Shown: one piece after another, positions 1 through 9,921 of the stretch
Layout: the number at the start of each line of letters is the position of its first letter
How positions within the stretch are numbered: position 1 is the first letter of the stretch
The notes under the pieces: model-generated
What the model was told of the DNA's origin: nothing
Database searches by the model: none
The model's input: only the letters and a program-made list of their open reading frames with translations
DNA from: Pseudomonadota bacterium
GTDB taxonomy: Bacteria > Pseudomonadota > Gammaproteobacteria > Burkholderiales > Casimicrobiaceae
Assembly (NCBI GenBank): GCA_018241785.1
Contig: JAFEDF010000107.1
Location: forward strand, 1 to 40,404
Direction: 5' to 3'
DNA length: 40,404 bases
Position numbers and translations under genes: made by a program

Positions 1-70
1 GCGTGCACGTCGGGCCCGACTGCACATGCGTGAAATCGAGGATGCGAACTCCGTCCAGCGCCTTGCTCAT
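1..70 (-). CDS. frc: Formyl-CoA:oxalate CoA-transferase, N-terminal fragment (runs off the window)
   Basis: Only the first 23 codons are present, reading leftwards from an ATG at 70. The peptide begins [20 protein letters not shown] and continues TCT, which matches the N-terminus of class III CoA-transferases of the Frc type. Gln17 aligns with the active-site Gln17 of Oxalobacter Frc. The enzyme moves CoA from formyl-CoA to oxalate, giving oxalyl-CoA and formate, in the cytoplasm. A purine-rich stretch (GGGGAAG) lies just upstream of the ATG. The formate dehydrogenase genes 2.5 kb away would oxidise the formate released, so context supports the call. The fragment is too short to exclude a related CoA-transferase completely. 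Confidence 0.8.
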   Translation of the reverse strand, partial: MSKALDGVRILDFTHVQSGPTCT

Positions 71-292
71 GGTCTTCCCCGCGGATTGAACACTTCGTGA
101 CTGGCGACGGCCGCCGCGCCGCGCATCGCGCGCCGGCGGCCATCTGAACCGTTGCGCGGCGTCGCGAGGATGGCCGGCACCCGACTCCCGAAAGAGATCC
201 AGCGCCGGCAATTGCCATCGCGGCGCGCCGCCTCGACGGCGCGCCAACCGCTTCCTCTGATACTCCTCCTCCGTTGCTCTGGTCGCTACCTT

Positions 293-309
293 TGGTATTA
301 AGTATGTGA
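293..309. promoter_or_regulatory. Candidate GntR-type operator in the frc leader
   Basis: TGGTAT-N5-ATGTGA lies in the 255-bp gap between the end of the LysR gene and the frc start. It resembles the better dyad TGGTAT-N5-ATGCCA upstream of the GntR gene (1789-1805), with the same spacing and one degenerate half. The surrounding AT-rich stretch (about 290-320) is the only AT-rich part of the gap and is the likely frc promoter on the minus strand. No other gene is visible between 71 and 325. Confidence 0.35.
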
Positions 310-325
310 TATATGAATTGGAACG

Positions 326-1273
326 TCAATCGGTTGACCGCATTTTCCGCCCTCGTGGGCGCGGCGGGCCATCGCGGATCAGCCGCGCGCCCTCGGCCAG
401 CAGGAATGACTTGAAAGCGACCGCGACGGGCGGCAGGCGTTTCGCCGCGCGATGCACGACGTACCAGTCCCGCACCACCGGGAATCCCTTGACGTCGAGG
501 ACGACGAGGTTGCCGACGCGCACATCGAGCGCGACCGCGTGCGACGACAGGAAGCTCACTCCCATGCCGGCGATCACCGCCTGCTTGACCGTCTCGTTGC
601 TGTGAATCTCCATCGAGGCGCGGATCGCCTGGGCCTGCCCGCCAAAAGCATCCTGCATTGACTTCCAGGTGTCGGAGCCCCGCTCGCGGACGATGAAGGG
701 CTCGCGCAGCACGCGCTCGCGGCTGATCGCCCGGCGACGCGCCAGCGGGTGCCACGGCGGCGCGACGATCACGTAGGCGTGCGGCGCGAATGCCTCGCGC
801 ACGATCTCGCGGTCATCAGGGGGACGCACCATGATCGCGAGGTCGGTCGCGTTCTCCGCGATCTGGCGCAGCACCTCTTCGCGGTTGTGGACGGCGAGGT
901 TGAGGATCACCCCCGGGTGCTGGGCCGCGAACGCCGCGAGCAGCCACGGAAAGAAGTAGTCGCCGGCGCTGATCACCGCGACATTGAGCTTGCCCGAGGC
1001 GCCCCCGCGAAGCTGCGCCATCGCCTCCTCGGCTTCGCGGAACTGCTCGGCGATCGCACCGCTGTAGTGGAGGAGCTCACCCCCGGCGGCCGTCAGGTAG
1101 AGCTTCTTGCCGACGCGCTCGAAGAGCGGCAGCCCGACGTGCGACTCGAGCACCTTGATCTGCGCCGACACCGCGGGCTGGCTGAGACTGAGCTCGGCAG
1201 CGGCGCGCGAGAAGCTCATGTTGCGGGCGACCGCACGGAAGACCTTCAGCTGGCGCAGCGTCGCGTGCTTCAT
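326..1273 (-). CDS. LysR-family transcriptional regulator, CbbR-like
   Basis: The 315-residue length is typical of the family. Residues about 5-64 form the winged helix-turn-helix (LRQLKVFRAVARNMSFSRAA, then LSQPAVSAQIKVLE), close in style to CbbR and to formate dehydrogenase LysR regulators. The rest is the periplasmic-binding-protein-like effector domain. The C-terminal tail is basic and non-conserved. The gene is transcribed leftwards toward frc and diverges from the small gene at 1386, sharing a 112-bp promoter region with a clear dyad. Its position inside an oxalate/formate block suggests control of formate or oxalate genes, but the effector is unknown. The start at 1273 is chosen by the conserved N-terminus; the ribosome-binding site is weak. 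Confidence 0.88.
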   Translation of the reverse strand: MKHATLRQLKVFRAVARNMSFSRAAAELSLSQPAVSAQIKVLESHVGLPLFERVGKKLYLTAAGGELLHYSGAIAEQFREAEEAMAQLRGGASGKLNVAVISAGDYFFPWLLAAFAAQHPGVILNLAVHNREEVLRQIAENATDLAIMVRPPDDREIVREAFAPHAYVIVAPPWHPLARRRAISRERVLREPFIVRERGSDTWKSMQDAFGGQAQAIRASMEIHSNETVKQAVIAGMGVSFLSSHAVALDVRVGNLVVLDVKGFPVVRDWYVVHRAAKRLPPVAVAFKSFLLAEGARLIRDGPPRPRGRKMRSTD

Positions 1274-1289
1274 CGATCCGCATCCGAAT

Positions 1290-1341
1290 ATAAGGTTCAG
1301 ATTATGTTGACTGGAAGAAAATTGCGCTACCCCTTATAAGA
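1290..1341. promoter_or_regulatory. Divergent promoter region with LysR-type dyad
   Basis: ATAA-N8-TTAT at 1290-1305 is a perfect dyad of the kind bound by LysR proteins. TTGACT at 1308-1313 and TTATAA at 1334-1339, on the plus strand, could be -35 and -10 elements, although their 20-bp spacing is long. CTTATAAG at 1333-1340 is itself palindromic. The arrangement fits LysR binding between its own gene and the divergent small gene, which would allow autoregulation and activation of the target. Confidence 0.4.
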
Positions 1342-1385
1342 CGTCCGGCCTATGCTCGATCGCGTCCAACCGGAGGAGATCGCCG

Positions 1386-1682
1386 ATGTCGACGACCACG
1401 CTCGAAACGGCGGCGCCGGCCGATGCGCTGGCGGCCGGCCGCGAGGATGCCGATCTCGCCGCGTTCAACGCGGCATTCCGCTCGCTCGACCTCGACTGGC
1501 ACTGGGATCGCGACCTGTATCGCCACCTGCCGCACCGCGGTGACGATCGCGAGACGCTCGGCGCGTGGCTGCGCGACCATCGGCCGCACCTCCTGACCGT
1601 CTACGACGTCGCGTTCCTCTGCGACGCCGTCCTTGCCGCCAAGCAGCGCCATCGCGCGCCGACAGCCGGCAAAACGCCCTGA
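1386..1682 (+). CDS. Small conserved-looking protein of unknown function (98 aa)
   Basis: The 98-residue soluble protein has no signal peptide or membrane segment. After an Ala-rich N-terminus, the core reads FNAAFRSLDLDWHWDRDLY, then a loop, then RPHLLTVYDVAFLCDAVLAAK. A strong ribosome-binding site (GGAGGAG, 1372-1378) precedes the ATG. It is not the small FdsD subunit of NAD-formate dehydrogenases, which it does not resemble. Its placement downstream of the LysR dyad and upstream of the GntR-fdh genes implies it belongs to the oxalate/formate block. I do not recognise a named family. A GC-rich hairpin (1687-1713) follows the stop without a T-tract. Confidence 0.75.
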   Translation: MSTTTLETAAPADALAAGREDADLAAFNAAFRSLDLDWHWDRDLYRHLPHRGDDRETLGAWLRDHRPHLLTVYDVAFLCDAVLAAKQRHRAPTAGKTP

Positions 1683-1788
1683 TCCGCCTGCACCTGCGCG
1701 CAGAATCTGCAGGCATTCCGCGCCGGGCAGGCTCGCACGGCCCTCCGATGACCGCGGCGATGCCTACGTTCGTCTCCAATGTGGCTTT

Positions 1789-1805
1789 TGGTATATTGCA
1801 TGCCA
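1789..1805. promoter_or_regulatory. Candidate GntR operator upstream of gntR-fdh
   Basis: TGGTATATTGCATGCCA is an inverted repeat, TGGTAT-N5-ATGCCA, with one mismatch between arms. It lies 58 bp before the GntR start. TATATT within it (1792-1797) could be a -10 box with an extended TGG in front, so a bound repressor would block polymerase. FCD-type GntR proteins commonly bind TGGT/ACCA-like dyads, which makes autoregulation the simplest reading. The rest of the 180-bp gap (1683-1862) shows nothing else clear. Confidence 0.5.
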
Positions 1806-1862
1806 TGAGGCCGGGGGCGGGACAGTCATGCGACTTCCGGCAGCACCATTGGAGGCCGCGAC

Positions 1863-2579
1863 GTGTCTACGCCAAAAGAAGAAGCGGATGCGCTCGTCGC
1901 GCCGCTGCCGCTGACGCCGCTTGCCAACAACGTCAGCTTCCGCGACCAGGCGTACGCTGCGCTGAAGCAGGCGATCATGGACGCGGAGATCTATACGCAC
2001 ACGCGCGAGCTGAGGCTCGACGAGCGCCAGCTGTCGCGCTCGCTCGGCGTCTCCCGAACGCCCGTCCGCGAGGCGATGACCCTGCTCGAGCAGGAAGGCT
2101 TCCTGCGCACCGTTCCGCGGCGCGGCATCTTCATCGTCCGCAAGACCAAGAAGCAGATCATCGAGATGATCGAAATGTGGGCGGCGATCGAGAGCATGGC
2201 CGCCCGCCTCGCAACGGTGAACGCGACCGACGCCGAGATCGGCTCGCTGCGAACGCTGTTCGACGAGTTCCGCACGGGCACCCCGGCCGAGCACATTCAC
2301 GAGTATTCGGACGCCAACATCAGGTTCCACCAGGCGATCATCGGGCTCTCGGGCTCGCACCTGATGGGCAAGACGATCGAGAACCTGTTCGTGCACATCC
2401 GCGCGATCCGCAGGCTCACGATCTCGCAGAGCGACCGCGCGGAACGCTCGATCGTCGACCACATGCGAATCATCGAGGCGCTCGAGCGCCGCGACACCGA
2501 GCTCGCCGAGCGGCTGGTTCGCCAGCACTCGCTCGACCTCGCAGCCCACGTGGAGAAATACTGTGATTTCCTCGAATGA
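1863..2579 (+). CDS. GntR-family regulator with FCD ligand-binding domain
   Basis: This 238-residue protein has an N-terminal winged helix (about residues 25-95; LDERQLSRSLGVSRTPVREA is the recognition region, followed by an RRGIFIV wing). The all-helical FCD domain follows, with the metal-binding pattern D-x3-FH, then H in VDHMRIIEAL and H near the end (QHSLDL). FadR/GntR-FCD proteins sense small carboxylic acids. In this setting oxalate, formate or a CoA-linked intermediate is a plausible ligand, but that is inference. The gene overlaps the start of fdhB by 17 bp, so it is co-transcribed with the formate dehydrogenase it probably controls. Confidence 0.9.
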   Translation: MSTPKEEADALVAPLPLTPLANNVSFRDQAYAALKQAIMDAEIYTHTRELRLDERQLSRSLGVSRTPVREAMTLLEQEGFLRTVPRRGIFIVRKTKKQIIEMIEMWAAIESMAARLATVNATDAEIGSLRTLFDEFRTGTPAEHIHEYSDANIRFHQAIIGLSGSHLMGKTIENLFVHIRAIRRLTISQSDRAERSIVDHMRIIEALERRDTELAERLVRQHSLDLAAHVEKYCDFLE

Positions 2580-4278
2580 AGCGACCCGCGGCGCAAACGG
2601 AGCACGCGGCGTCAAGGCGCGTCCGAAAGGCCGCGCAGTCGATGCAACGGCATTGGCCGAAGTGCGCGCGCTCCTCGGCGACGCGCCGCGCGAACGGACG
2701 CTGTTGATCGAGCACCTGCACCGGATCCAGGACCGTTACCGCTGCCTCTCTCCGGCGCACATCGTCGCACTCGCCGACGAGATGAAGCTCGCCACGACCG
2801 AGGTCTACGAGGTGGCGACGTTCTATCACCACTTCGACGTGCTCGCCGACGGCGAGACGCCTCCGCCGCCGGTCACCATCCGCGTCTGCGAGACGCTCTC
2901 GTGCCGGATGGCGGGAGCCCAGGCGCTGCGAGCCGCGCTCGCCTCGCGGGCCGGGCGCGACGTGCGCGTGATCGACGCACCGTGCGTCGGACGCTGCGAG
3001 CACGCGCCGGTCGCCGTCGTCGGGAGGAGACCGATCGATCACGCGACGGCCGATCTCGTCCTGCAGGCCGCCGCCGAGAAGAAGCTCGAGCCCGACGTGC
3101 CCCGATACGTCGACCTCGCCCAATACCGCGCGCAGGGCGGCTACCGCACGCTCGCCGCGTGCGTCGCCGGCACGCGCAGCGCGGACTCGGTGATCAGCGA
3201 GCTCGAGAACTCGGCGCTGCGCGGACTCGGCGGCGCGGGCTTCCCCGCCGGCCGCAAGTGGAAGATCGTCCGCGCCGAGCCGGCGCCGCGCATGCTCGCC
3301 GTCAACATCGACGAGGGCGAGCCGGGGACCTTCAAGGACCGGCACTACCTCGAGAGCGACCCGCATCGCTTCATCGAGGGTGCGCTCATCGCAGCGTGGG
3401 CGGTCGGCATCGACGAGGTGTACTTCTATCTTCGTGACGAGTACGCCGCGTGCCGTGCGCTGCTGACGCGCGAGCTCGCCGCACTCGAGCGCGACCCGCC
3501 GTGTCCGCTGCCGCGCCTGCACCTGCGGCGCGGCGCAGGCGCCTACATCTGCGGCGAGGAATCGGCGATGATCGAGTCGATCGAGGGCAAGCGCGGCATG
3601 CCGCGCCTGCGCCCGCCGTACGTCGCCCAGGTGGGCCTGTTCGGGCGGCCGACCCTCGAGCACAACCTCGAAACGCTCTACTGGGTGCGCGACATCCTCG
3701 AGCGCGGAGCCGAATGGTTCGCCGGACAGGGGCGCCACGGCCGCAAGGGGCTGCGCTCGTTCTCGGTGTCGGGCCGCGTGGCGAAGCCCGGCGTGCACGT
3801 CGCTCCCGCCGGCATCACGCTGAACGAGCTCGTCGACGAGTACTGCGGCGGCATGCTGCCGGGTCACGAGCTCTACGGCTACCTGCCCGGCGGCGCGTCG
3901 GGAGGCATCCTGCCGGCGTCGCTCGCCGACGTCCCGCTCGACTTCGACACGCTGCAGCCGCATGGATGCTTCATCGGCTCCGCCGCGATCATCGTGCTGT
4001 CGCAGCACGACCGCGCGAAGGACGCCGCGCTCAACCTGATGCGCTTCTTCGCCGACGAATCCTGCGGCCAGTGCACGCCGTGCCGTGTCGGCACCGTCAA
4101 GGCCGCCGCGCTGATGGAGAAGGCGGCCTGGAACAAGGCGCTTCTCGACGACCTCTCGCAGGCGATGTTCGATGCGTCGATCTGCGGGCTGGGACAGGCC
4201 GCGCCCAATCCGCTCGTCAGCGTGTTCCGCTATTTTCCGCAGGAGCTCACCCCTGCAACGACCGAGGCGAAGTCATGA
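2563..4278 (+). CDS. NAD-dependent formate dehydrogenase beta subunit (NuoE-NuoF fusion)
   Basis: The 571-residue diaphorase subunit carries electrons from the alpha subunit to NAD+. Residues about 25-165 are NuoE-like, with [2Fe-2S] ligands Cys109, Cys114, Cys141 and Cys145. Residues about 190-571 are NuoF-like, with the FMN/NADH motif GLGGAGFPAGRKW and the [4Fe-4S] set Cys501, Cys504, Cys507 (ESCGQCTPC) and Cys541. In FdsGBA enzymes these domains are separate proteins; here they are fused, as in the two-subunit FDH1 of Methylobacterium, whose beta subunit is of nearly identical size. GTG at 2563 is the only start that keeps the N-terminus in frame. The stop overlaps the fdhA ATG by 4 bp. 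Confidence 0.93.
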   Translation: MISSNEATRGANGARGVKARPKGRAVDATALAEVRALLGDAPRERTLLIEHLHRIQDRYRCLSPAHIVALADEMKLATTEVYEVATFYHHFDVLADGETPPPPVTIRVCETLSCRMAGAQALRAALASRAGRDVRVIDAPCVGRCEHAPVAVVGRRPIDHATADLVLQAAAEKKLEPDVPRYVDLAQYRAQGGYRTLAACVAGTRSADSVISELENSALRGLGGAGFPAGRKWKIVRAEPAPRMLAVNIDEGEPGTFKDRHYLESDPHRFIEGALIAAWAVGIDEVYFYLRDEYAACRALLTRELAALERDPPCPLPRLHLRRGAGAYICGEESAMIESIEGKRGMPRLRPPYVAQVGLFGRPTLEHNLETLYWVRDILERGAEWFAGQGRHGRKGLRSFSVSGRVAKPGVHVAPAGITLNELVDEYCGGMLPGHELYGYLPGGASGGILPASLADVPLDFDTLQPHGCFIGSAAIIVLSQHDRAKDAALNLMRFFADESCGQCTPCRVGTVKAAALMEKAAWNKALLDDLSQAMFDASICGLGQAAPNPLVSVFRYFPQELTPATTEAKS

Positions 4279-7087
4279 ATGCGCCGCACGATGCGCTCAC
4301 CGCGCAGCAATCCGTCCCCTTCCGCCTGAACGGCGCCGCGGTCGAGGCGCTTCCGGGCGAAACCATCCTGCAGGCGGCCGACCGCGTCGGCGTGTCGATC
4401 CCGCGCCTGTGCTACAAGCCGGGCTACCGCGCCGACGGCAACTGCCGCGCGTGCATGGTCGAGATCAAGGGCGAGCGCGTGCTGGCGCCGTCGTGCTGCC
4501 GTGCGCCGACTGCCGGCATGGAGGTGACGAGCGACAGCGCGCGCGCGGTCCACTCGCAGAAGATGGTCGTCGAGATGCTCGCCTCCGACGTCCCGGAGAA
4601 GCTTCGCAGGACCGACTCCGAGCTCGCCTTCTGGCAGCACGCGCTGAAAATCGGCAAGCCGCGCTTCGCGCCGCGTGCCCAGCCGGCCCCCGACCCCTCG
4701 CATCCGGCGATGTCGGTCAACCTCGACGCGTGCATCCAGTGCACGCGCTGCGTGCGCGCCTGCCGCGAGGAGCAGGTCAACGACGTCATCGGCTACGCGT
4801 TCCGCGGCGCGCATTCGAAGATCGTGTTCGACCTCGACGACCCGATGGGCGCATCGTCGTGCGTCGGCTGCGGCGAATGCGTGCAGGCGTGCCCGACCGG
4901 GGCGCTCGCTCCGGCCCACGACGCGTACACGCAGCCGGTCGACCGCAAGGTCGAGTCGCTGTGCCCGTACTGCGGCGTCGGCTGCCAGATCACCTATCAC
5001 CTGAAGGACAACCGGATCGTCCACGTCGAAGGCCGCAACGGTCCGGCGAACCACGAGCGGCTGTGCGTCAAGGGTCGCTTCGGCTTCGATTACGTGTCGC
5101 ACCCGCAGCGATTGACGAAGCCGCTGATCCGCCGCGCCGGCGTGCCGAAATCGGCGACGTTCAGGGCCGATCCTTCCAACCCGCTCGCGACGTTCCGCGA
5201 GGCGAGCTGGGAGGAGGCGCTCGCACTCGGCGGCGGCGCGCTGCGGCGCATCCGCGACCGGCAGGGACCGGGTGCCCTGGCGGGCTTCGGGTCGGCGAAG
5301 GGCAGCAACGAGGAGGCGTATCTGTTCCAGAAGCTCGTCCGCACCGGCTTTCACACGAACAACGTCGATCACTGCACGCGTTTCTGCCACGCGTCGTCGG
5401 TCGCGGCGCTCCTCGAGGGCATCGGCTCGGGCGCGGTGTCGAACCCGGTGATGGACGTGCTCGCCGCCGAAGTCGTGTTCCTGATCGGGGCCAACCCGGT
5501 GTCGAACCACCCGGTGGCGGCGACCTGGATCAAGAACGCCGCCAAGCGCGGAACGAAGCTGATCCTCGCCGACCCGCGCCGCTCCGAGCTCGCACGTCAT
5601 GCGACGCACTACCTGCAGTTCAAGCCGGGCAGCGACGTCTCGATGCTGAACGCGATGATGCACACGATCGTCAGCGAAGGGCTCGTCGCGAAGAGCTTCA
5701 TCGACGACCGCACGAGCGGCTACGCGGCGTTGCGCGACAACGTACTGCGCTTCCCGCCCGAGGCGATGGCGGCGGTGTGCGGGATCGACGCCGATACCCT
5801 GCGCGAGGTCGCGAGGCTCTTCGCGAGGTCGCGCGCGTCGATGATCCTGTGGGGCATGGGCGTGTCGCAGCACGTCCACGGCACCGACAACGCGCGCTGC
5901 CTGATCGCGCTGTCGATGATGACCGGGCAGATCGGCCGGCCGGGCACCGGGTTGCATCCGCTGCGCGGCCAGAACAACGTGCAGGGCGCGTCCGACGTCG
6001 GGCTGATCCCGATGGTCTATCCCGATTACCAGGCGGTCGGCGACCCTGCCGTGCGCGCGAAGTTCGAGGCGCTGTGGAAGACGCCGCTCGACCCCAATCC
6101 GGGACTCACCGCGGTCGAGATCATGGACGCCGCGCACGCGGAGAAGATCCGCGGCATGTACATCATGGGCGAGAACCCCGCGATGTCCGATCCCAACGCC
6201 GGGCATGTCCGCGAAGCGCTCGCGAAGCTCGAGATGCTCGTCGTGCAGGACATCTTCCTTACCGAGACCTGCTACAACGCCGACGTCGTGCTGCCCGCAT
6301 CCGCGTTTCCGGAAAAGACGGGGACCTTCACCAACACCGACCGCGCGGTCCAGCTCGCGAGGAAGGCGCTCGACGTCCCGGGCGAGGTTCGTCAGGACCT
6401 CGACATCATCGTCGCGATGGCGAAGGAGATCGGCCTCGACTGGCGCTACGGCCATCCGCGCGAAGTGTTCGAGGAGATGCGCCTCGCGATGCCTTCGATC
6501 GCCGGCATCACCTGGGACCGCCTCGAGCGCGAGCACGGAGTCACCTACCCGTGCGAGAAGGTCGGCGACCCGGGCGAGCCGGTGGTGTTCATCGATCGCT
6601 TCCCGACCGGCGACGGGCGCGCCAAGCTCGTTCCCGCCGGGATCGTTCCTCCCGCCGAGCTGCCCGACGACACTTACCCGTTCGTGCTGATCACCGGGCG
6701 GCAGCTCGAGCATTGGCACACCGGCGCGATGACGCGCCGAAGCGATGCGCTCGACGCGATCGAGGCGTTCCCGGTCGTTTCGGTGAATCCCGGCGACCTC
6801 GCAGAGCTCGGCGTAGCGCCCGGGGGAGTGATCACGGTGGCTTCGCGCCGCGGGACCGTCTCGCTCTACGCGCGCGCGGACGACGGGACGCCTCACGGCG
6901 TCGTGTTCATTCCGTTCTGCTACTGGGAGGCTGCGGCCAACCTGGTCACCAATTCGGCGCTCGATCCATTCGGCAAGATCCCGGAGGCCAAGTACTGCGC
7001 GGTGAAGGTGACGGCAGGCGGCACGCCCGAAGCGACGCGCGGGTACGCGCGGAGCGCAGGCGCGACGGCCGTCGCGGCAGCGGCGGA

Positions 7088-7091
<4 letters not shown>
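4275..7091 (+). CDS. Formate dehydrogenase alpha (catalytic, molybdopterin) subunit
   Basis: The 938-residue cytoplasmic subunit oxidises formate to CO2. It has an N-terminal ferredoxin-like [2Fe-2S] domain (Cys46, Cys57, Cys60, Cys74), then two ferredoxin-type cluster motifs (ACIQCTRCVRAC and SCVGCGECVQACP). Next comes the [4Fe-4S] motif of the oxidoreductase fold (LCPYCGVGC) and the bis-molybdopterin domain. Cys371 in DHCTRFCHAS is the expected Mo/W ligand; it is Cys, not selenocysteine. The C-terminal molybdopterin dinucleotide domain is complete. The ATG at 4275 overlaps the fdhB stop (ATGA). No fdsC, fdsD or fdhD chaperone gene follows; the next gene is convergent. Confidence 0.94.
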
Positions 7092-7603
<512 letters not shown>

Positions 7604-7663
7604 GTCAATCGCTCCATCCGTCCTTCGCGGGCAGCAGTCAAGTCGTCGCAGCGACTCGCGCCG

Positions 7664-8338
7664 CTACAGCCGCACGAACGGCCTTCCCTTGTTGGCGGCG
7701 ACGAAGCCATCGAAGACCTCGTTGACCTTGCCCCAGGTCTTCAGCTTCTTCATGTTGCCGAGCCAGCGCTCGATATTGGGGTAAACGGCGTAGTCGATTC
7801 CGACGATCTCGCCGAGCGAGACCAGGCTCGCGCCGAAATAGTCGGCGATGGTGATCTCGCCGCCGCACAGGCAGGCGCTCTTCGGCCCGAGCCAGTGGTC
7901 GTTCAGCACCGGCAGCCAGCGCCTCGCGCCCTGCTGTCCCCAGGCGATCGCGCCTGCATGCGCCTCGTCGCTGCGCCGCTTGTGGTTCGGAAGGATCTGC
8001 GGGTAGACGAGGCCGTACCCGAAGTCCCGGTAGAACTGGGTGTTCAGCCAGTCCATGACCTCGTTGACCCGCGCGCGCTGCCTGAGATCCTTCGGGTACG
8101 ACGGCAGGTCGTACTTGTCGGCGAGGTACTTCAGGATCGTCGAGCCCTCGGTGAGGCGCAGATCGCCGTCCTCGAGCATCGGCACGAGGCTGCTCGGGTT
8201 GAGCGACGCGTAGCTTTCCCGGTACTGGTCGCCCTTCATGATGTCGACCAGCACCTCCTCACACGCGATGCCGTTCTCGGCGAGAAAGAGTCGCACGGGG
8301 CGGGTCGCGGTCGAAACCGGATGCATGTAGAGCTTCAT
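7664..8338 (-). CDS. Glutathione S-transferase
   Basis: The 224-residue protein has a thioredoxin-like N-domain (about 1-80) starting MKLYMHPVSTATRPVRLFLA. Ser9 or a neighbouring Ser/Thr sits at the theta-class catalytic position, and the glutathione-binding SLVPMLEDGD and LTEGSTIL segments follow. The all-helical C-domain is complete (NHKRRSDEA, then ITIADYFGAS). It would conjugate glutathione to electrophiles in the cytoplasm; the substrate is unknown. The start at 8338 is chosen for the conserved N-terminus and a strong ribosome-binding site (GGAGGACG). The cupin gene ends 31 bp upstream in the same direction, so the two are probably co-transcribed. Confidence 0.93.
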   Translation of the reverse strand: MKLYMHPVSTATRPVRLFLAENGIACEEVLVDIMKGDQYRESYASLNPSSLVPMLEDGDLRLTEGSTILKYLADKYDLPSYPKDLRQRARVNEVMDWLNTQFYRDFGYGLVYPQILPNHKRRSDEAHAGAIAWGQQGARRWLPVLNDHWLGPKSACLCGGEITIADYFGASLVSLGEIVGIDYAVYPNIERWLGNMKKLKTWGKVNEVFDGFVAANKGRPFVRL

Positions 8339-8369
8339 CGAACGTCCTCCATGGTGGGCAGATTCTAGA

Positions 8370-8810
8370 TCAGCGCGCAACCGTGAGGCCGTGGCGCGCG
8401 CCGATGGCGACGAGCCTCTCCAGGTCCGGCCGTGCAGGCGAGATCTCGCGGTCGATGTCGGCGAACATCCGCGAGGCGCCGATACGCGAGGTCACCGTGA
8501 CCATCTGGCCGCCGCCCTCGCCGAAGCGGAACCAGTGCGTGACTCCGGCAGGCAGGTGCACCAGCGTCCCCGGCACCGCGACCAGCCGGTCCTCGCCGAT
8601 GCCGAATTCGATCTTTCCCTTGACGACGTAGAACGATTCGTCCCACGGGTGGCTGTGCGGCGGCGGGCCGCTTTCTTGCGGTCCGTCCTGAAGAAAGATC
8701 TCGTAGCCGCCGGTCGCATCGCCTGAGACGAGCACGGTGATGTGCTCGCCGACCACGTTCCATTCCTGCGGACGATTCATGGGGCCGACGACGAAAGCCT
8801 TCGCGCTCAT
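8370..8810 (-). CDS. Cupin-domain protein
   Basis: This 146-residue single-domain cupin has motif 1, PPPHSHPWDESFYVVKG, with metal-ligand His/His/Glu residues. Motif 2 surrounds LPAGVTHWF and supplies the last His. Small cupins of this kind are metal-dependent dioxygenases, isomerases or binding proteins, and the sequence does not indicate which. The ATG at 8810 is preceded by GGAGGAACG, so the start is well supported. It precedes the glutathione S-transferase gene in one operon and diverges from the LysR gene at 8914, the probable regulator. Confidence 0.88.
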   Translation of the reverse strand: MSAKAFVVGPMNRPQEWNVVGEHITVLVSGDATGGYEIFLQDGPQESGPPPHSHPWDESFYVVKGKIEFGIGEDRLVAVPGTLVHLPAGVTHWFRFGEGGGQMVTVTSRIGASRMFADIDREISPARPDLERLVAIGARHGLTVAR

Positions 8811-8913
8811 CTCGTTCCTCCATTGGGCTGGGCTGCGCTGCCATTGCAACCGTTGCCGCACGGGAAATAAACATCCAAAATGCCGACACACTGTGCACTA
8901 AAAGTAAACAGTC

Positions 8914-9921
8914 ATGACGATCGACATCGCCGCCGGCATGCGCGTCTTCACCGCCGTGGTGGAAGCGGAGAGCTTCGCCGGCGCCGCCGACAGGCTGGAG
9001 CTCTCGCGCGGCATGGCGACGCGCTACGTCGCCCAGCTCGAGGCGCACCTCGGCGTGAGGCTGCTCAATCGCACGACGCGCAGGCTGTCGCTCACCGAGG
9101 CCGGGATCGACTACTACCAGCGCGCGACCCAGGTGCTCGCGATGATCGACGAGGCCGAGACGTCGGCCGCGCAGAACGCATCGGTGCCGCGCGGCACGCT
9201 GCGCGTCACCTCATCGGTGATCTTCGGCATGCGCCATCTCGGCGCGGCGATCGGCGCCTACCTCGAGCGTCACCCGCAGGTGCAGGTGGATTTGTCGCTG
9301 AACGAGCGCGTGGTGGATCTCGTCGACGAAGGCTTCGACCTCGCGATCCGCGTCGGCGCAAAGATCGACCCCGGATTGGTCGCGCGGCGCGTCGCGCCGG
9401 TGAGCGTCGTCGCCTGCGCGTCGCCCGCGTACCTCGCGAAGCACGGCAAGCCGGAGTCGCCCGAAGATCTCGCCTTGCACAATTGCCTCGTCTACCCGCA
9501 TCCGGTCCACCAGGGAGGGTGGCACTTCATCCGCGGCGGCGAGGTGCGCAGGATCGCGGTGTGCGGGACGCTGCGCGCCAACAACGGCGAGGCGCTGGTG
9601 AGCGCCGCAATCGACGGCCTCGGCATCGTCTTCGAGCCCACGTTCCTCGTCTACGATGCACTGCGCGAGAAAAAGCTGCTGCGGCTGCTGCCCGAGTGGA
9701 CGTCCGAGGCGCTCTGGGTGTTCGCGGTCTACCCGAACCGCAGATTCCTCGCTCCGAAGGTGCGAAGCTTCATCGACTTTCTCGTCGAGCGCTTCGGCCC
9801 CGAGCCGTACTGGGACACGGCGAATCCGGGCCGGCGGGCCGTCCTCCGCCGGCCTTCCGGCGGCAACGGACCCGTCGCGGTCGATCGGCGTCTCAGTGCT
9901 GCGAAGCCTCGCGCGCGCTGA
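8914..9921 (+). CDS. LysR-family transcriptional regulator (CrgA/DmlR-like)
   Basis: The 335-residue protein has an N-terminal helix-turn-helix (residues about 5-65: [20 protein letters not shown], then [13 protein letters not shown]) and a LysR substrate-binding domain (about 95-295). [16 protein letters not shown] is typical of the CrgA/DmlR/AaeR subgroup. A Pro/Arg-rich tail beyond residue 300 is not conserved. The gene diverges from the cupin-GST pair across a 103-bp gap, the usual arrangement for a LysR protein and its target. Its last 29 bp overlap the end of the convergent methyltransferase gene. Confidence 0.9.
   Translation: MTIDIAAGMRVFTAVVEAESFAGAADRLELSRGMATRYVAQLEAHLGVRLLNRTTRRLSLTEAGIDYYQRATQVLAMIDEAETSAAQNASVPRGTLRVTSSVIFGMRHLGAAIGAYLERHPQVQVDLSLNERVVDLVDEGFDLAIRVGAKIDPGLVARRVAPVSVVACASPAYLAKHGKPESPEDLALHNCLVYPHPVHQGGWHFIRGGEVRRIAVCGTLRANNGEALVSAAIDGLGIVFEPTFLVYDALREKKLLRLLPEWTSEALWVFAVYPNRRFLAPKVRSFIDFLVERFGPEPYWDTANPGRRAVLRRPSGGNGPVAVDRRLSAAKPRAR

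Noticed and set aside
1386..1682. FdsD delta subunit of formate dehydrogenase
   Set aside because: The length and motifs differ from FdsD, and the gene lies upstream of, not after, the catalytic subunit.
1687..1713. Intrinsic terminator after the 98-aa gene
   Set aside because: The GC-rich hairpin (CCTGCA/TGCAGG) has no T-tract, so it is mentioned only with the gene.
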